Positions 8,399 to 16,428 of a stretch of 64,000 nt of DNA are shown here, one piece after another (position 1 is the first letter of the stretch; the number at the start of each line of letters is the position of its first letter). The stretch comes from Bryobacterales bacterium (GTDB taxonomy: Bacteria; Acidobacteriota; Terriglobia; Bryobacterales; Bryobacteraceae): the NCBI GenBank assembly GCA_947446025.1, contig CANFEY010000020.1, positions 1-64,000 on the forward strand. The letters run 5' to 3'. The notes beneath the pieces were generated by a model. That model ran no database searches. It worked only from the letters and a program-made list of their open reading frames with translations, and was not told where the DNA came from. The position numbers and the translations under genes were made by a program.

Positions 8399-8418
8399 GG
8401 CAGGCGAAACCGCCTGCC
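8399..8418. repeat. REP-like palindrome GGCAGGCG-aaac-CGCCTGCC
   Basis: A perfect 8-bp stem with a 4-base loop lies in the 57-bp gap inside the DUF6644 operon. It belongs to the same family as 4969, 43399, 55632 and 55673. Inside a transcript it would form a stable hairpin that could attenuate or protect mRNA. Confidence 0.75.
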
Positions 8419-8424
8419 CTACCG

Positions 8425-8910
8425 CTACGCCAAGCCAGCGACGGGGCCGACGTAGGCGAGCAGGCGGCCGGCAAGGATGGTGCCGAACCAGCAGAACAGG
8501 GAGAGCCAGGCTAGGCCTTGGATTCCGGCGGGGACTGCGTCGCCGGGTTCCGCCAGCATTTTCTTTTGAATGCGGGTCTGGATGACCAGGCCGATGGCGA
8601 TGAGCACCATCTTCACCCAGAAATCCCAGTTGTTGAGCTTGGTGTTGGCGTCGGCCATGATGAGCAGGACGCCGGTGAGCAGGTTGAGGTAGAAGCCGTA
8701 CCAGATGACGGGGTAGAGCTTGGTGAGCGGCTTGAGGGGCATGGTGGTGTAGCCCAGCAGGCGCAGGTTGAGCATGAAGGTCACGCCGGCGACCAGGCCG
8801 AGGCCGATGGTATGCATGAAGAGGATGAGCGCGTAGCCGTAGATGTCGCCGCCTTCGCGGATCCAGGTGCTCAGGCCGAGTTGTTCGATGGAGGTGAGAA
8901 AGTCCGTCAT
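8425..8910 (-). CDS. DUF6644-like membrane protein, operon gene 6
   Basis: This 161-aa membrane protein resembles gene 7 throughout: STWIREGGDIYGYALILFMHT against STWVRESGSLFGYALILTFHT, and the ends GRLLAYVGPVAGLA against GRLMAYLGPVAGV. It has the conserved His in the second hydrophobic stretch and the VLLIMADANTK turn. The two most likely arose by tandem duplication. Nothing identifies a substrate. The ATG at 8910 lies 12 bp after gene 5. Confidence 0.75.
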   Translation of the reverse strand: MTDFLTSIEQLGLSTWIREGGDIYGYALILFMHTIGLGLVAGVTFMLNLRLLGYTTMPLKPLTKLYPVIWYGFYLNLLTGVLLIMADANTKLNNWDFWVKMVLIAIGLVIQTRIQKKMLAEPGDAVPAGIQGLAWLSLFCWFGTILAGRLLAYVGPVAGLA

Positions 8911-8922
8911 GGCGTGAGTCCC

Positions 8923-9858
8923 CTAGAATGCGTTGCCGATGAAGGGCAGCATGCGGCCTGCGTACATTACGCCGATCCACAGGACCAGCGCGGAGACGGC
9001 GGCGAGTTTGGTGCGTCCGGAAGCGTCGTCGCCGGCCTTGAGTGACCAGGAGTCATCGACGACAGTGAAGTAGATAAGATTGGCGACGGCCACCAGCAGC
9101 AGGCCGACCTTCCAGAAGAAGACGGGGTTGGTCGTGTACTGGCCCGAGGCGGCGATGAAGAACGTCATACCGGTGGCGAGGTTGACGGCGTAGGCGGCGA
9201 CGGCGTAGGGCAGCAGTTTGTGGATGCTCTCAAAGGAGACGCCTTTGAGGAAGCCGAGGATGCGGAGGTCGATCAGCAGGACCATGCCGAACAGGATGGC
9301 GAGGCCCATGAAGTGGAGGGCCTCGCAGGCGGCCCAGATGGTGGTGCTATCGGTGACGGCGGCCTTGATGAGTTCGCCGGACATGGATGAAATCAGCCAC
9401 GAAGCGCGGCCCTCGGCGACGTCGCGGACTTCGGGGTGCATGATATCGCCGCCGAGGTTGGCGGCAACGGCCATCAATCCTAAACTGGCGGCGGCGCAGA
9501 GGAAGATGCCGGGGATGACCCAGGAAGCAGGGCTGCCCTTGCGGCGGTATTGATAGAGGCCGATCCAGGCGAGCAGGCCGTTGAAGGAAATTACGATCAG
9601 GGCCAGCAGCGCCCAGCTTTGATGGGCTTCGATGAGCGGAAGGGAGGCGGCCGGGTTCTTGGCCAGGATGTCCTGGGCGGCGTTGCCGGTCATGTAGGTG
9701 GGCATGGCGATGATCGCGATGCCGAGGAACACGCCGAGCGAGGCTCGCTTGAGATGGTCACTCTTCCAGACCAAGGCGGAGAGGAAGAGCGCCAGGCCGA
9801 TGATCATTCCCACTGTGGGGAAGTGATTCAGCAGGAGATGAAGATGGGCCAGGTTCAA
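8923..9858 (-). CDS. Fusion of DUF2231-like and DUF6644-like membrane domains, operon gene 5
   Basis: The protein (311 aa) is about twice as long as its paralogues. The first half has membrane helices and the HLHLLLNHFPTVGMIIG signature of DUF2231-like domains, with a further His in EAHQSWALLAL. The second half is a DUF6644-like unit with CEALHFMGLAILFG and the end GVMYAGRMLPFIGNAF, closest to gene 8. The clustered intramembrane His residues make heme or metal binding worth testing, but this is inference. The start is TTG at 9858, since no ATG lies early in the frame; it is 5 bp past the preceding stop and has no SD. Confidence 0.7.
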   Translation of the reverse strand: MNLAHLHLLLNHFPTVGMIIGLALFLSALVWKSDHLKRASLGVFLGIAIIAMPTYMTGNAAQDILAKNPAASLPLIEAHQSWALLALIVISFNGLLAWIGLYQYRRKGSPASWVIPGIFLCAAASLGLMAVAANLGGDIMHPEVRDVAEGRASWLISSMSGELIKAAVTDSTTIWAACEALHFMGLAILFGMVLLIDLRILGFLKGVSFESIHKLLPYAVAAYAVNLATGMTFFIAASGQYTTNPVFFWKVGLLLVAVANLIYFTVVDDSWSLKAGDDASGRTKLAAVSALVLWIGVMYAGRMLPFIGNAF

Positions 9859-9863
9859 AGGGG

Positions 9864-10700
9864 CTACCGTGCCGAGCAGGCCGAGGGTTTGAATTTCGAC
9901 GCGTTGGCTTCTTTCTTGAAGTGCGTGCTGGTGCGGAAGAGGCCGGTGAGGTTGGCTGGATCGTCCACGATGGTGGAGATGACCAGGTAGAGGTCGCCGT
10001 TGGGCTCATGGAGGATGTCGTAGTATTCGGTGAGCACGGTGTTCGCGCTATAAGGGACGCCGTTCTTGCGTATGTAGCCGCCGGTCATATTGGTGGTGAC
10101 CACTTTCATTGCGCCGGCGCGGATGGGGGCGGCAGCACCGGGAGCCAGGTTGGTTGCCGCGGTAGGGGCACCGCGTCCACCGCCTGCGCGGCCCATGCCG
10201 TCCCAAGTGGCTTTGGAGAAGCCCTGGAGGCTGGGTGCGCCGGCGACGTCGCCAGTGAAACGCATGAGGCGGGTCTGGGTGCCGGCATCGGTTTGGATGC
10301 GGAGGGTGTTGTCATCGGACCAGTCGACGTTGAGGCGTCCGGGGACGCGCATGAGTCCGGCGGCTCCGTAGGCTTTGCATTGCTGGCCGGCGGCTTCGTC
10401 TTTCGCCGGGTCCCAGGCATCGGCGGCGGCGCGGGCGGCGGGAGTTACGGGCACGCTAGCGATGTCGGCTTTGCCTTTGGCGTCCTTGCCGGGGGTGACC
10501 ATGCGGTAGAGCCAATCTTCGGTGACCAAGGAGACCCAGGTGCCGGTGAGGTCTATGGGTGCCTGTGATTTTGCGGTAGCCGGCGGACCTTTGGCACCGC
10601 CTTTGGCGCCGCCCCCACCGGGGCCTTGGGCCAGCATGAGGGAGACAGCCACGGCCATGGAGGCGGTGAGGGTGAAGACGTTGCGCCCGAATCGAGTCAT
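9864..10700 (-). CDS. Secreted protein of unknown function, operon gene 4
   Basis: This 278-aa protein has a signal peptide (MTRFGRNVFTLTASMAVAVSLMLAQ), a Gly/Ala-rich linker and then the opening DLTGTWVSLVTEDWLYRM. That opening is shared in style with gene 1 of the operon (DLTGMWNPQFTEDQPER), so the two are probably distant homologues. Middle segments with LRIQTDAGTQTR and a GGYIRKNGVPYS strand suggest a beta-rich fold like other acidobacterial secreted proteins of this type. No catalytic motif is recognised. SD-like GAGAGG precedes the ATG at 10700. Confidence 0.65.
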   Translation of the reverse strand: MTRFGRNVFTLTASMAVAVSLMLAQGPGGGGAKGGAKGPPATAKSQAPIDLTGTWVSLVTEDWLYRMVTPGKDAKGKADIASVPVTPAARAAADAWDPAKDEAAGQQCKAYGAAGLMRVPGRLNVDWSDDNTLRIQTDAGTQTRLMRFTGDVAGAPSLQGFSKATWDGMGRAGGGRGAPTAATNLAPGAAAPIRAGAMKVVTTNMTGGYIRKNGVPYSANTVLTEYYDILHEPNGDLYLVISTIVDDPANLTGLFRTSTHFKKEANASKFKPSACSAR

Positions 10701-10722
10701 GTGTTTTCCTCTCGGATAGTGC

Positions 10723-11133
10723 TTAGTTGAAGGTCTGGTTGCCTACCGGCCAAGTCCACTTGTCGGAGGGGCGGAGGATGCTGCGCATGCGCAGACGGTG
10801 GTCTTCGGGGTTGCGTCCCGGGCTGCCGGTCACGACAACTTTGTCGCCGACCTTGAGTGTACCGGTGCGGACGCCCTGTTGCGCGAGTTGTCCGGCCGCG
10901 CCCCATTCGATGGACCAGCGGACCGGCTGGCCGTCCTTATCTTTTAACTTGGGGTCTTCGACGTGGACGAAAGAGTGAGGGTTGCGGACCAGGAACGCCT
11001 TGAGTTCGCCTTCAATGGTCATGGGCGGAGCATCTTCGAGATAGGTGCCGGCAAACGAGTGGTGCGCGGCGACAGGGGTCACGCCGGTCATCATGCCGAA
11101 GGCGGCGGTCAGCAGTGCGAATTTCAGCTTCAT
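10723..11133 (-). CDS. DUF6152 family secreted protein, operon gene 3
   Basis: This 136-aa protein has a signal peptide ending near VAAHHSF and a small beta-barrel-like body (MTIEGELKAFLVRNPHSFVHVE, LKVGDKVVVTGSPGRNPEDHRLRMRSI). The mature N-terminus HHSFAGTY and the NPHS(F)VHV element are typical of DUF6152, a periplasmic OB-like family of unknown role. An SD (GGAGG) lies nine bases before the ATG at 11133. In this operon it may be a periplasmic accessory of the membrane proteins (inference). Confidence 0.75.
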   Translation of the reverse strand: MKLKFALLTAAFGMMTGVTPVAAHHSFAGTYLEDAPPMTIEGELKAFLVRNPHSFVHVEDPKLKDKDGQPVRWSIEWGAAGQLAQQGVRTGTLKVGDKVVVTGSPGRNPEDHRLRMRSILRPSDKWTWPVGNQTFN

Positions 11134-11156
11134 TGTGGAAAACCTCCAGATCTATT

Positions 11157-12155
11157 TTACTTGCCACCCAAACTCTTGTATACGGCTTCGACGAACATGT
11201 CCGTGGTCCAGGGGCCGGTGGTGGAACCCCAGCGAGCGTCATATTCGTAGGTGGGCTTGGCGGCTTTGACCTGCGCCAGAGTTTGCCCTTTGCCAACCAG
11301 ATTCTTCACGCGGTCACGGATGATGGTGACCATGTCACGGTATTCCAGGACGTCATGCTCGTCGGTGAGGCGTCCGCGGCCGGGGATGACGTAGGTGCCG
11401 CCTTCCTGCTCATGCCGGGGGACGCAGAGATCCAGGATGATGTTCAGTGCCTTGATGACGCCTTCGATGTTGCCGCCTTTGGCCAGGTCGACTTTGGGGA
11501 AAGAGGTCATGTCGAACACGTCGCCGGCGGCGATGACGTCGGAGCGGCGGAAGAAGACGATGCTGTCGCCGTCGGTGTGCGCCTTGGGCTGGAACATGGC
11601 GAGCACAGGCTCGTCATTGAAGAAGATTTCCTTCTGGCCTTCGTTGAAGGTGGTGGTGGGTAGGGAATCGGCGTTGGGGACCTTTTGACCTTCGGGCACG
11701 TTGCTCATGCGTCCCAGGACGTTTTCGTGGGCGACGATGGTGGCTCCGTTGTCGAAGGCGACGGCTCCCAGGTTGCCGCCGGTGATGGGCGCTCCGGCGC
11801 GGGAGATGGCAGCATTGGTCGCGGTGTGGTCCATGCTGGTATTGATCAGGTAGCGAATGGGCTTGCTGGAGAGCTTGCGGATCTCGGCGATGACGGCATC
11901 GCTTGCGCCTTCGGCGGGCGTGTCGACGACAAGGACGCCCCAGTCGCCGGTTTGCACGACGACGTTGCCGCCGGGGGCGACGATCATATAGACGTTGCCT
12001 TGGACTTTGAGGGTGCCGATTTCCTGACCCTTAGCGGCGGCCTTGGCTTGCTGTTTGCCCTTCGCCTGTTGCGCGCGGGCTTGCGGGGCAGGTCCCAAGG
12101 CGAAGAACGCGGCCGCTGCGGCCAGGGTGAGTGCGGGGATGGTTTTTGCAGTCAT
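11157..12155 (-). CDS. Secreted MBL-fold protein with degraded metal motif, operon gene 2
   Basis: The protein (332 aa) has a signal peptide and an MBL-fold start (GNVYMIVAPGGNVVVQTGDWGVLVVDTPAEG). Where the HxHxDH motif should follow the IRYLINT strand it reads INTSMDHTATN, so the HxH part is absent and only Asp-His remains. Later elements (PKAHTDGDSIVFF, AAGDVFDM) retain a His and an Asp of the second site. It may bind one metal, or none, and act as a binding or structural protein. Three bases separate it from gene 1, so they are one transcript. Confidence 0.75.
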   Translation of the reverse strand: MTAKTIPALTLAAAAAFFALGPAPQARAQQAKGKQQAKAAAKGQEIGTLKVQGNVYMIVAPGGNVVVQTGDWGVLVVDTPAEGASDAVIAEIRKLSSKPIRYLINTSMDHTATNAAISRAGAPITGGNLGAVAFDNGATIVAHENVLGRMSNVPEGQKVPNADSLPTTTFNEGQKEIFFNDEPVLAMFQPKAHTDGDSIVFFRRSDVIAAGDVFDMTSFPKVDLAKGGNIEGVIKALNIILDLCVPRHEQEGGTYVIPGRGRLTDEHDVLEYRDMVTIIRDRVKNLVGKGQTLAQVKAAKPTYEYDARWGSTTGPWTTDMFVEAVYKSLGGK

Positions 12156-12158
12156 GAC

Positions 12159-13010
12159 TTACTTCGCCACCTTGAGTTTTTCCATGTAATCGGGGTACAT
12201 CGTTTCCGGGCCGCCGAGGACGGCGTCCAGAGAAAGCTTGTACTTGCTGCGGAATTCATCCATGAAGGGGTTTTCGCCCGGCAGGTAGTGGGGGACTTTG
12301 GCGCGATCCGAGCCGGGCAGCTCATTGACGTATTCGCAGGGCCACAACCAGTTGCCGTTGGGGTTGGTGTTGCGGACGTAGTCTTCACTCTTGATCAGGG
12401 GCTCAGAGAGGTAGACGGGGTCGGTGACGACGCTGATGTGGGTGATGGCGTCGCCGTGGAGTACGAAGTGGTCGGTGAGGTCGATGAGATCGCTGGACGG
12501 GATGCCGTTGCGGCGGTGCCAGCCCTGCTTGATGTGGGTGGTGTGGACGGTGAGGACGTTGCCGTCCCACTTGCCGGTGGAGAAGCCCTGCCAGGTGTGG
12601 GCGGCGTATTCGGGCGGATGCGGGCGGCCGTCCATGTACACCACGCGGTTCTGTTCGTAGGTACTGGTGTACATGTGGATCGCGGTGATGTTCTGTGTCT
12701 GCGGATCGCGTTCTTCCCAAATGCGGAGAGCCAAGGGGCCGCGGTGGATGTAGGCGGCGGTGTGGACCTGGCACTGATGTTCCTGGAGGCCGAGGCGGTC
12801 CGGGGCCCAGGCGAGCGCCCATTTGCGGGCGAAGTCATTCAGCGGGATGCCGGCGTAGTCGAGCAATTCGGGGCCGGGAATGCGTTCGGGCTGGTCTTCG
12901 GTGAACTGCGGATTCCACATGCCGGTCAGGTCCACTTGCGCGGAGGCGGACGGGGCGGCGACGAACGCTGTCAGAAGGACCAAAGGACGGGTCCACTTCA
13001 ATAGACTCAC
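12159..13010 (-). CDS. Secreted protein of unknown function, operon gene 1
   Basis: This 283-aa protein has a signal peptide (to about residue 24, ending SASAQ) followed by VDLTGMWNPQFTEDQPER. It is rich in aromatic and His residues (QCQVHTAAYIHRG, TVHTTHIKQGWHRRNGIP). This is a family seen in acidobacterial and proteobacterial secreted-protein clusters, without known function. The GTG at 13010 is preceded by AGGAGG at 13015-13020. It is the promoter-proximal gene of an eight-gene run with gaps of 57 bp or less. Confidence 0.7.
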   Translation of the reverse strand: MSLLKWTRPLVLLTAFVAAPSASAQVDLTGMWNPQFTEDQPERIPGPELLDYAGIPLNDFARKWALAWAPDRLGLQEHQCQVHTAAYIHRGPLALRIWEERDPQTQNITAIHMYTSTYEQNRVVYMDGRPHPPEYAAHTWQGFSTGKWDGNVLTVHTTHIKQGWHRRNGIPSSDLIDLTDHFVLHGDAITHISVVTDPVYLSEPLIKSEDYVRNTNPNGNWLWPCEYVNELPGSDRAKVPHYLPGENPFMDEFRSKYKLSLDAVLGGPETMYPDYMEKLKVAK

Positions 13011-13055
13011 ACTGCCTCCTGCTGTGGGACTAACTACTAAGGGTTAAGTCGAAAC

Positions 13056-13085
13056 AAAGTAGCATTTGGTTACAGTTGCCGTCAA
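13056..13085 (-). promoter_or_regulatory. Promoter of the DUF6644/DUF6152 operon
   Basis: On the minus strand TTGACG (13085-13080), an 18-base spacer and TACTTT (13061-13056) form a recognisable sigma-70-type promoter. It would start transcription about 40 bases before the GTG at 13010, leaving room for the AGGAGG ribosome site, unlike the leaderless genes elsewhere in this window. Confidence 0.55.
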
Positions 13086-13245
13086 GCGTCATCGGGCAGT
13101 TGGGCTTCGTGCCGTTCAGGAGGGTTGTTTCGTCCCAGATAAAGGCCAGGTCTGCGTGGAAACCTCGGGGCCTAGGATGCAAGGGTGCAACGCAGCCGCG
13201 AGTTGGCGCAAGTTTTGCTTCGATCTTGAGTAGCAAAGATCCGGG

Positions 13246-13374
13246 TCAAACGTATTGCGCGCACTGCCTAGAGAGTTCGTGGGCGTCGGCGATGCGGCTG
13301 CCGGGTTTGGGGTTCATGAGGGCTTGGCGGGCGCGTTCGAATTCTTCGGGAGTGAGTGCGCGAAGTTCCCTCAT
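13246..13374 (-). CDS. Small 42-aa protein coupled to the GGDEF/EAL gene
   Basis: The ATG at 13374-13372 overlaps the TGA of the upstream gene as ATGA, and an open frame of 42 codons follows to a TGA at 13248-13246. The product (MRELRALTPEEFERARQALM, then a Pro/Gly turn and a short helix to QCAQYV) is charged, helical and natural-looking. I do not recognise it. The ATGA coupling is the main evidence that it is real; it could be a modulator of the cyclic-di-GMP protein. No homologue search was possible. Confidence 0.5.
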   Translation of the reverse strand: MRELRALTPEEFERARQALMNPKPGSRIADAHELSRQCAQYV

Positions 13375-15368
13375 GGTCCTAGTTCGAGTGTAGTCCGGCA
13401 TCCGGACGGCGCAAGCTGGCTGGGAAGAAAGATCGCCGGTTGGGTGGAATTCGCCGCTCCGCTCAGGAGCGCGGTTACCGCTTGCGGGGGCATGGGGCGG
13501 TGCAAGTAGTAGCCCTGTAGCAGGTCACATCCGAGGTGGGTCAGCCACTGGAGCTGCTGGTGGGTTTCAACTCCTTCGGCCACGACTTGAAGGCCAAGGG
13601 AGCGGGCCATGGCGAGGATGGTCTGGGCGAGTCCAGCGGGGGCCGTGTCGTCACCGGCGGAGGGAGCGTCCATCGCTTGTACAAAGGAGCGGTCGATTTT
13701 GAGCGTGTCGACCGAGAGGGTATGGAGGTAACTCAAGGACGAATAGCCAGTGCCAAAGTCGTCGATCGCAAGCGTGACACCGAGGGCGCGAAGGTTTCGG
13801 GTATGGCGCTGGAGGTCTTCGAGAGGCATGAGGGCGCTTTCGGTGAGTTCGAGTTCAAGGAGAGCGGGGCGGAGGCCGGAATCGGCGAGGGCGGCGCGGA
13901 CGATTTCACAGAAGTCCCCGTTCGCGAGCTGTGTGGAAGAAACGTTGACGGCCACGCGGACGCCGGGAGAATGACTCTGCCAGGAGACCGCGTGGTTACA
14001 GGCCTGGTTGAGGGCCCAGCGGCCGATTTCCTGGATGAGGCCGGTTTCTTCGGCCACGGGGATGAATTGCGCGGGAGAGACAGAGCCCAGGGTAGGGCTA
14101 AACCAGCGAAGGAGAGCTTCGAAAACGGGAATCGAGCCGTACCTGCAGGACACCAAGGGTTGGAAGTAGAGTTCCAGTTCACCGAGTTCGAGGGCGCGGC
14201 GGAGATGGAACTCGACTTGAAAAGACTCGAGCGCCAAGGCTCCCGTGGCGGGATGGAATACGATGCAACTATGCGGGCCGGCGCGCTTGGCCCCGTACAT
14301 GGCGATGTCGGCGTTGCGGATCAACTCTTCGGCATCCTGGGCATGGTCTGGAAATAAGCTGACGCCGATGCTGAGGCTCAGGGCCTGCTGGTGATCGGCT
14401 AGGCCGAAAGGCTCACGGAAGGCGGCAAGAAGTTCGTCCGCCAATTGCGTGGGTTGGCCAGCATCATGCACGCGGCCCATGCGGCCCATAAGGACCACGA
14501 ATTCGTCACCGCCCATGCGGGCCACGGTGCCCCGTTCGCCCACGCAGGCCGACACGCGTTGCGCGGCCATGCGAAGCAGCAGGTCGGCGGTGCGGTGACC
14601 CAAGGTATCGTTCACCTGTTGGAACCGGTCCAGGCCGGTCCACAGAACGGCAACCTTGCTGCCATCCAAGGTGGCGGCGGACAGGGCGCCCGCGAGTGAC
14701 TCGTAGAAGAAAGCACGGTTGGGAAGCGAGGTGAGTACGTCATGATGCGCCTGGAAGAAAAGCCTGTCGGCCATGAAGCGATGATTGAGGCCCATGCTCA
14801 ACAGCGTGGTGGTCTGTTCCACAAGCAGGCGGATGACAGGTTGCTCCAACTGGCCGGGCGTGGTTCCGTAGAGCACCAGCATCCCGAGTAGCCGGCCCCC
14901 GGCGTTGAAGGCGGGGGAGCAGTATAGCGACGTGAAACCGTAGCGTGCGATCAACTGGCTTAGCGGCCCTGCCCCCACCTGATCCGGCTCGGAGCCTTGC
15001 AAAGCCAACACGGGACGTTTGAGAGCCGTGGCCTTGCGTACCGTAGCGGCGGTGCTGAAAGCGAGGTCCTCAAGCTGCAAGATGAGTTGTTCGGGCAGGC
15101 CAAGGGAGCTGGCGTGGCGCAGGTCCTCGCCTAGCGGGAGCAGAAACGAAAAGGCTAGCCCCGGCGACTGCTCCTGTAGTATCCCGGCCAGGCTGGCCAG
15201 CAGGCATTCCTCCGGCCGGTTTTGGGTGACCAGTTCCAGAAACTTGTAGCGGCTCTCCCCAAAGCAGCGGGCCTGCTGCAGTTGGGTGTTGGCCAGGGAC
15301 AGAGCGTGAACTTCGTCACGTAACCTCTCCAATTCGGACTGACCGCCGATGTTGTTGGTATGCATCAT
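13371..15368 (-). CDS. GAF-GGDEF-EAL cyclic-di-GMP protein
   Basis: This 665-aa cytoplasmic protein has an N-terminal coiled segment (SELERLRDEVHALSLANTQL), a GAF-like domain (about 45-195), a GGDEF domain (about 215-375) with intact MGGDEF, and an EAL domain (about 390-640) with FEALLRW, DDFGTGYSSLSYL and EGVET. Both diguanylate cyclase and phosphodiesterase motifs look functional, so its net activity cannot be read from sequence. The start ATG-ATG at 15368 leaves 43 bp to rsfS, which reads in the same direction. Its stop is shared with the small gene downstream. Confidence 0.88.
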   Translation of the reverse strand: MMHTNNIGGQSELERLRDEVHALSLANTQLQQARCFGESRYKFLELVTQNRPEECLLASLAGILQEQSPGLAFSFLLPLGEDLRHASSLGLPEQLILQLEDLAFSTAATVRKATALKRPVLALQGSEPDQVGAGPLSQLIARYGFTSLYCSPAFNAGGRLLGMLVLYGTTPGQLEQPVIRLLVEQTTTLLSMGLNHRFMADRLFFQAHHDVLTSLPNRAFFYESLAGALSAATLDGSKVAVLWTGLDRFQQVNDTLGHRTADLLLRMAAQRVSACVGERGTVARMGGDEFVVLMGRMGRVHDAGQPTQLADELLAAFREPFGLADHQQALSLSIGVSLFPDHAQDAEELIRNADIAMYGAKRAGPHSCIVFHPATGALALESFQVEFHLRRALELGELELYFQPLVSCRYGSIPVFEALLRWFSPTLGSVSPAQFIPVAEETGLIQEIGRWALNQACNHAVSWQSHSPGVRVAVNVSSTQLANGDFCEIVRAALADSGLRPALLELELTESALMPLEDLQRHTRNLRALGVTLAIDDFGTGYSSLSYLHTLSVDTLKIDRSFVQAMDAPSAGDDTAPAGLAQTILAMARSLGLQVVAEGVETHQQLQWLTHLGCDLLQGYYLHRPMPPQAVTALLSGAANSTQPAIFLPSQLAPSGCRTTLELGP

Positions 15369-15411
15369 CCCGTTTCCGAACTCATCGGCAAATCGGGATC
15401 AAATTTGAGCG

Positions 15412-15912
15412 TTAGGCGGTCACGACTTTGGCATCGCGCCAGAGGCGTTCCAGGTCGTAATAGGCGCGGGCTTTTTCGGTGAAGACGTGGACCAGGAAGT
15501 CGCCGTAGTCGAGCAGTATCCAGTCGGCGTTGCTGTAGCCTTCGATGCTGAGGGGATAGCGGCCGAGGTGTTTGAGGCTGACCTCGATGGAGTCTGAGAT
15601 GGCCTGATTTTGACGCGTGTTGGTGCCGTTGCAGACGACGAAGAAATCGGCGAAGGAGGTGACTTCGCGCAGGTCGAGGACTTTGATGTCCTTGGCTTGT
15701 TTTTCATCGGCGGCGGCGACGGCTTCGGGCCAGCTTGGCTCGGACTCGGCTGCCTCAATCGGTTCAGGTGCGGACACAGTTGCCGGGGCGGCAACTTTCT
15801 TTACGATTTTCTTCTTGGTTGCGGGTTTGATGCCCGTCGATTTTGCGCGTGCCAGTGTGGATGAAGCTCCTACTGGTATCGTACTACTAATGCCCACTCT
15901 ACGCGTACTCAT
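15412..15912 (-). CDS. rsfS: Ribosomal silencing factor RsfS
   Basis: The C-terminal 110 residues (EAVAAADEKQAKDIKVLDL, then FADFFVVCNGTN, NADWILLDYGDFLVHVF and YYDLERLW) are a clear RsfS/Iojap domain. It binds ribosomal protein uL14 and blocks subunit joining when nutrients are scarce. About 50 Ala/Pro/Lys-rich residues precede the domain. Possible starts are ATG 15912 and GTG 15897, and both overlap the divergent hpt start at 15890. The usual nadD partner is not adjacent. Confidence 0.9.
   Translation of the reverse strand: MSTRRVGISSTIPVGASSTLARAKSTGIKPATKKKIVKKVAAPATVSAPEPIEAAESEPSWPEAVAAADEKQAKDIKVLDLREVTSFADFFVVCNGTNTRQNQAISDSIEVSLKHLGRYPLSIEGYSNADWILLDYGDFLVHVFTEKARAYYDLERLWRDAKVVTA
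15877..15882 (+). promoter_or_regulatory. -10-like hexamer TATCGT for hpt
   Basis: TATCGT ends seven bases before the hpt ATG at 15890 with no SD, matching the leaderless pattern. It lies within the first codons of the divergent rsfS. Confidence 0.35.
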
Positions 15913-16408
15913 TACCGAGGCTCAGATTCAGGAACGTGTGAAAGCACTTGGCGCACAGATTGACAGGGATTGCGGGCCGGGTCCGATTTACTTGATCGGG
16001 ACGTTGAAGGGCTCGTGTTTTTTTCTGGCGGATTTGGCGCGGGCGATTGATTGTCCGGTGCGGATCGATTTTATTGGCGCGGCTAGCTACGGCAATCGCA
16101 CGGAGACGTCCGGTCAGGTGAAGATCACGAAAGATTTGGATTCGTCCATTGAGGGCTGCGATGTGATTTTGGTGGAAGACATCGTGGACACGGGCACGAC
16201 GCTCGAGTATCTCCTGGAGATGCTGGCGCTGCGCAAGCCAAAGACGCTACGGGTGGCGGCGATCCTGGACAAGCCGTCGCGGCGCAAGCATGACGTACCG
16301 GTGGAGTATGTCGGGTTTTCGGTACCGGACGAATTCCTGGTGGGATACGGGCTCGACTACGCGCAAGACTACCGGCAGTTGCGCGACGTATGCGTGCTGA
16401 GCCAATGA
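15890..16408 (+). CDS. hpt: Hypoxanthine phosphoribosyltransferase
   Basis: The protein (172 aa) is the size of bacterial HPRT and has the PRPP-binding loop VILVEDIVDTGTTLEYL, an early LIGTLKGSCFFLADL motif and a C-terminal VPDEFLVGYGLDYAQDYRQL typical of Hpt. It converts hypoxanthine or guanine plus PRPP to IMP or GMP in purine salvage. The ATG at 15890 is used; an upstream extension in frame would run antisense to rsfS. The two genes overlap by up to 23 bp at their 5' ends. Confidence 0.93.
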   Translation: MPTLRVLITEAQIQERVKALGAQIDRDCGPGPIYLIGTLKGSCFFLADLARAIDCPVRIDFIGAASYGNRTETSGQVKITKDLDSSIEGCDVILVEDIVDTGTTLEYLLEMLALRKPKTLRVAAILDKPSRRKHDVPVEYVGFSVPDEFLVGYGLDYAQDYRQLRDVCVLSQ

Positions 16409-16415
16409 GTTTTGG

Positions 16416-16421
16416 TACCCT
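16416..16421 (+). promoter_or_regulatory. -10-like hexamer TACCCT before the 16429 gene
   Basis: TACCCT ends seven bases before the ATG at 16429, again without an SD. It lies 8 bp after the hpt stop, so read-through from hpt is also possible. Confidence 0.35.
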
Positions 16422-16428
16422 GTGATTT

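Noticed and set aside
11685-13004. 439-codon open frame on the + strand opposite the MBL and secreted genes
   Set aside because: It mirrors the codon structure of the minus-strand genes, which have signal peptides, tight spacing and SDs; the + product is Gly/Val/Asp filler.
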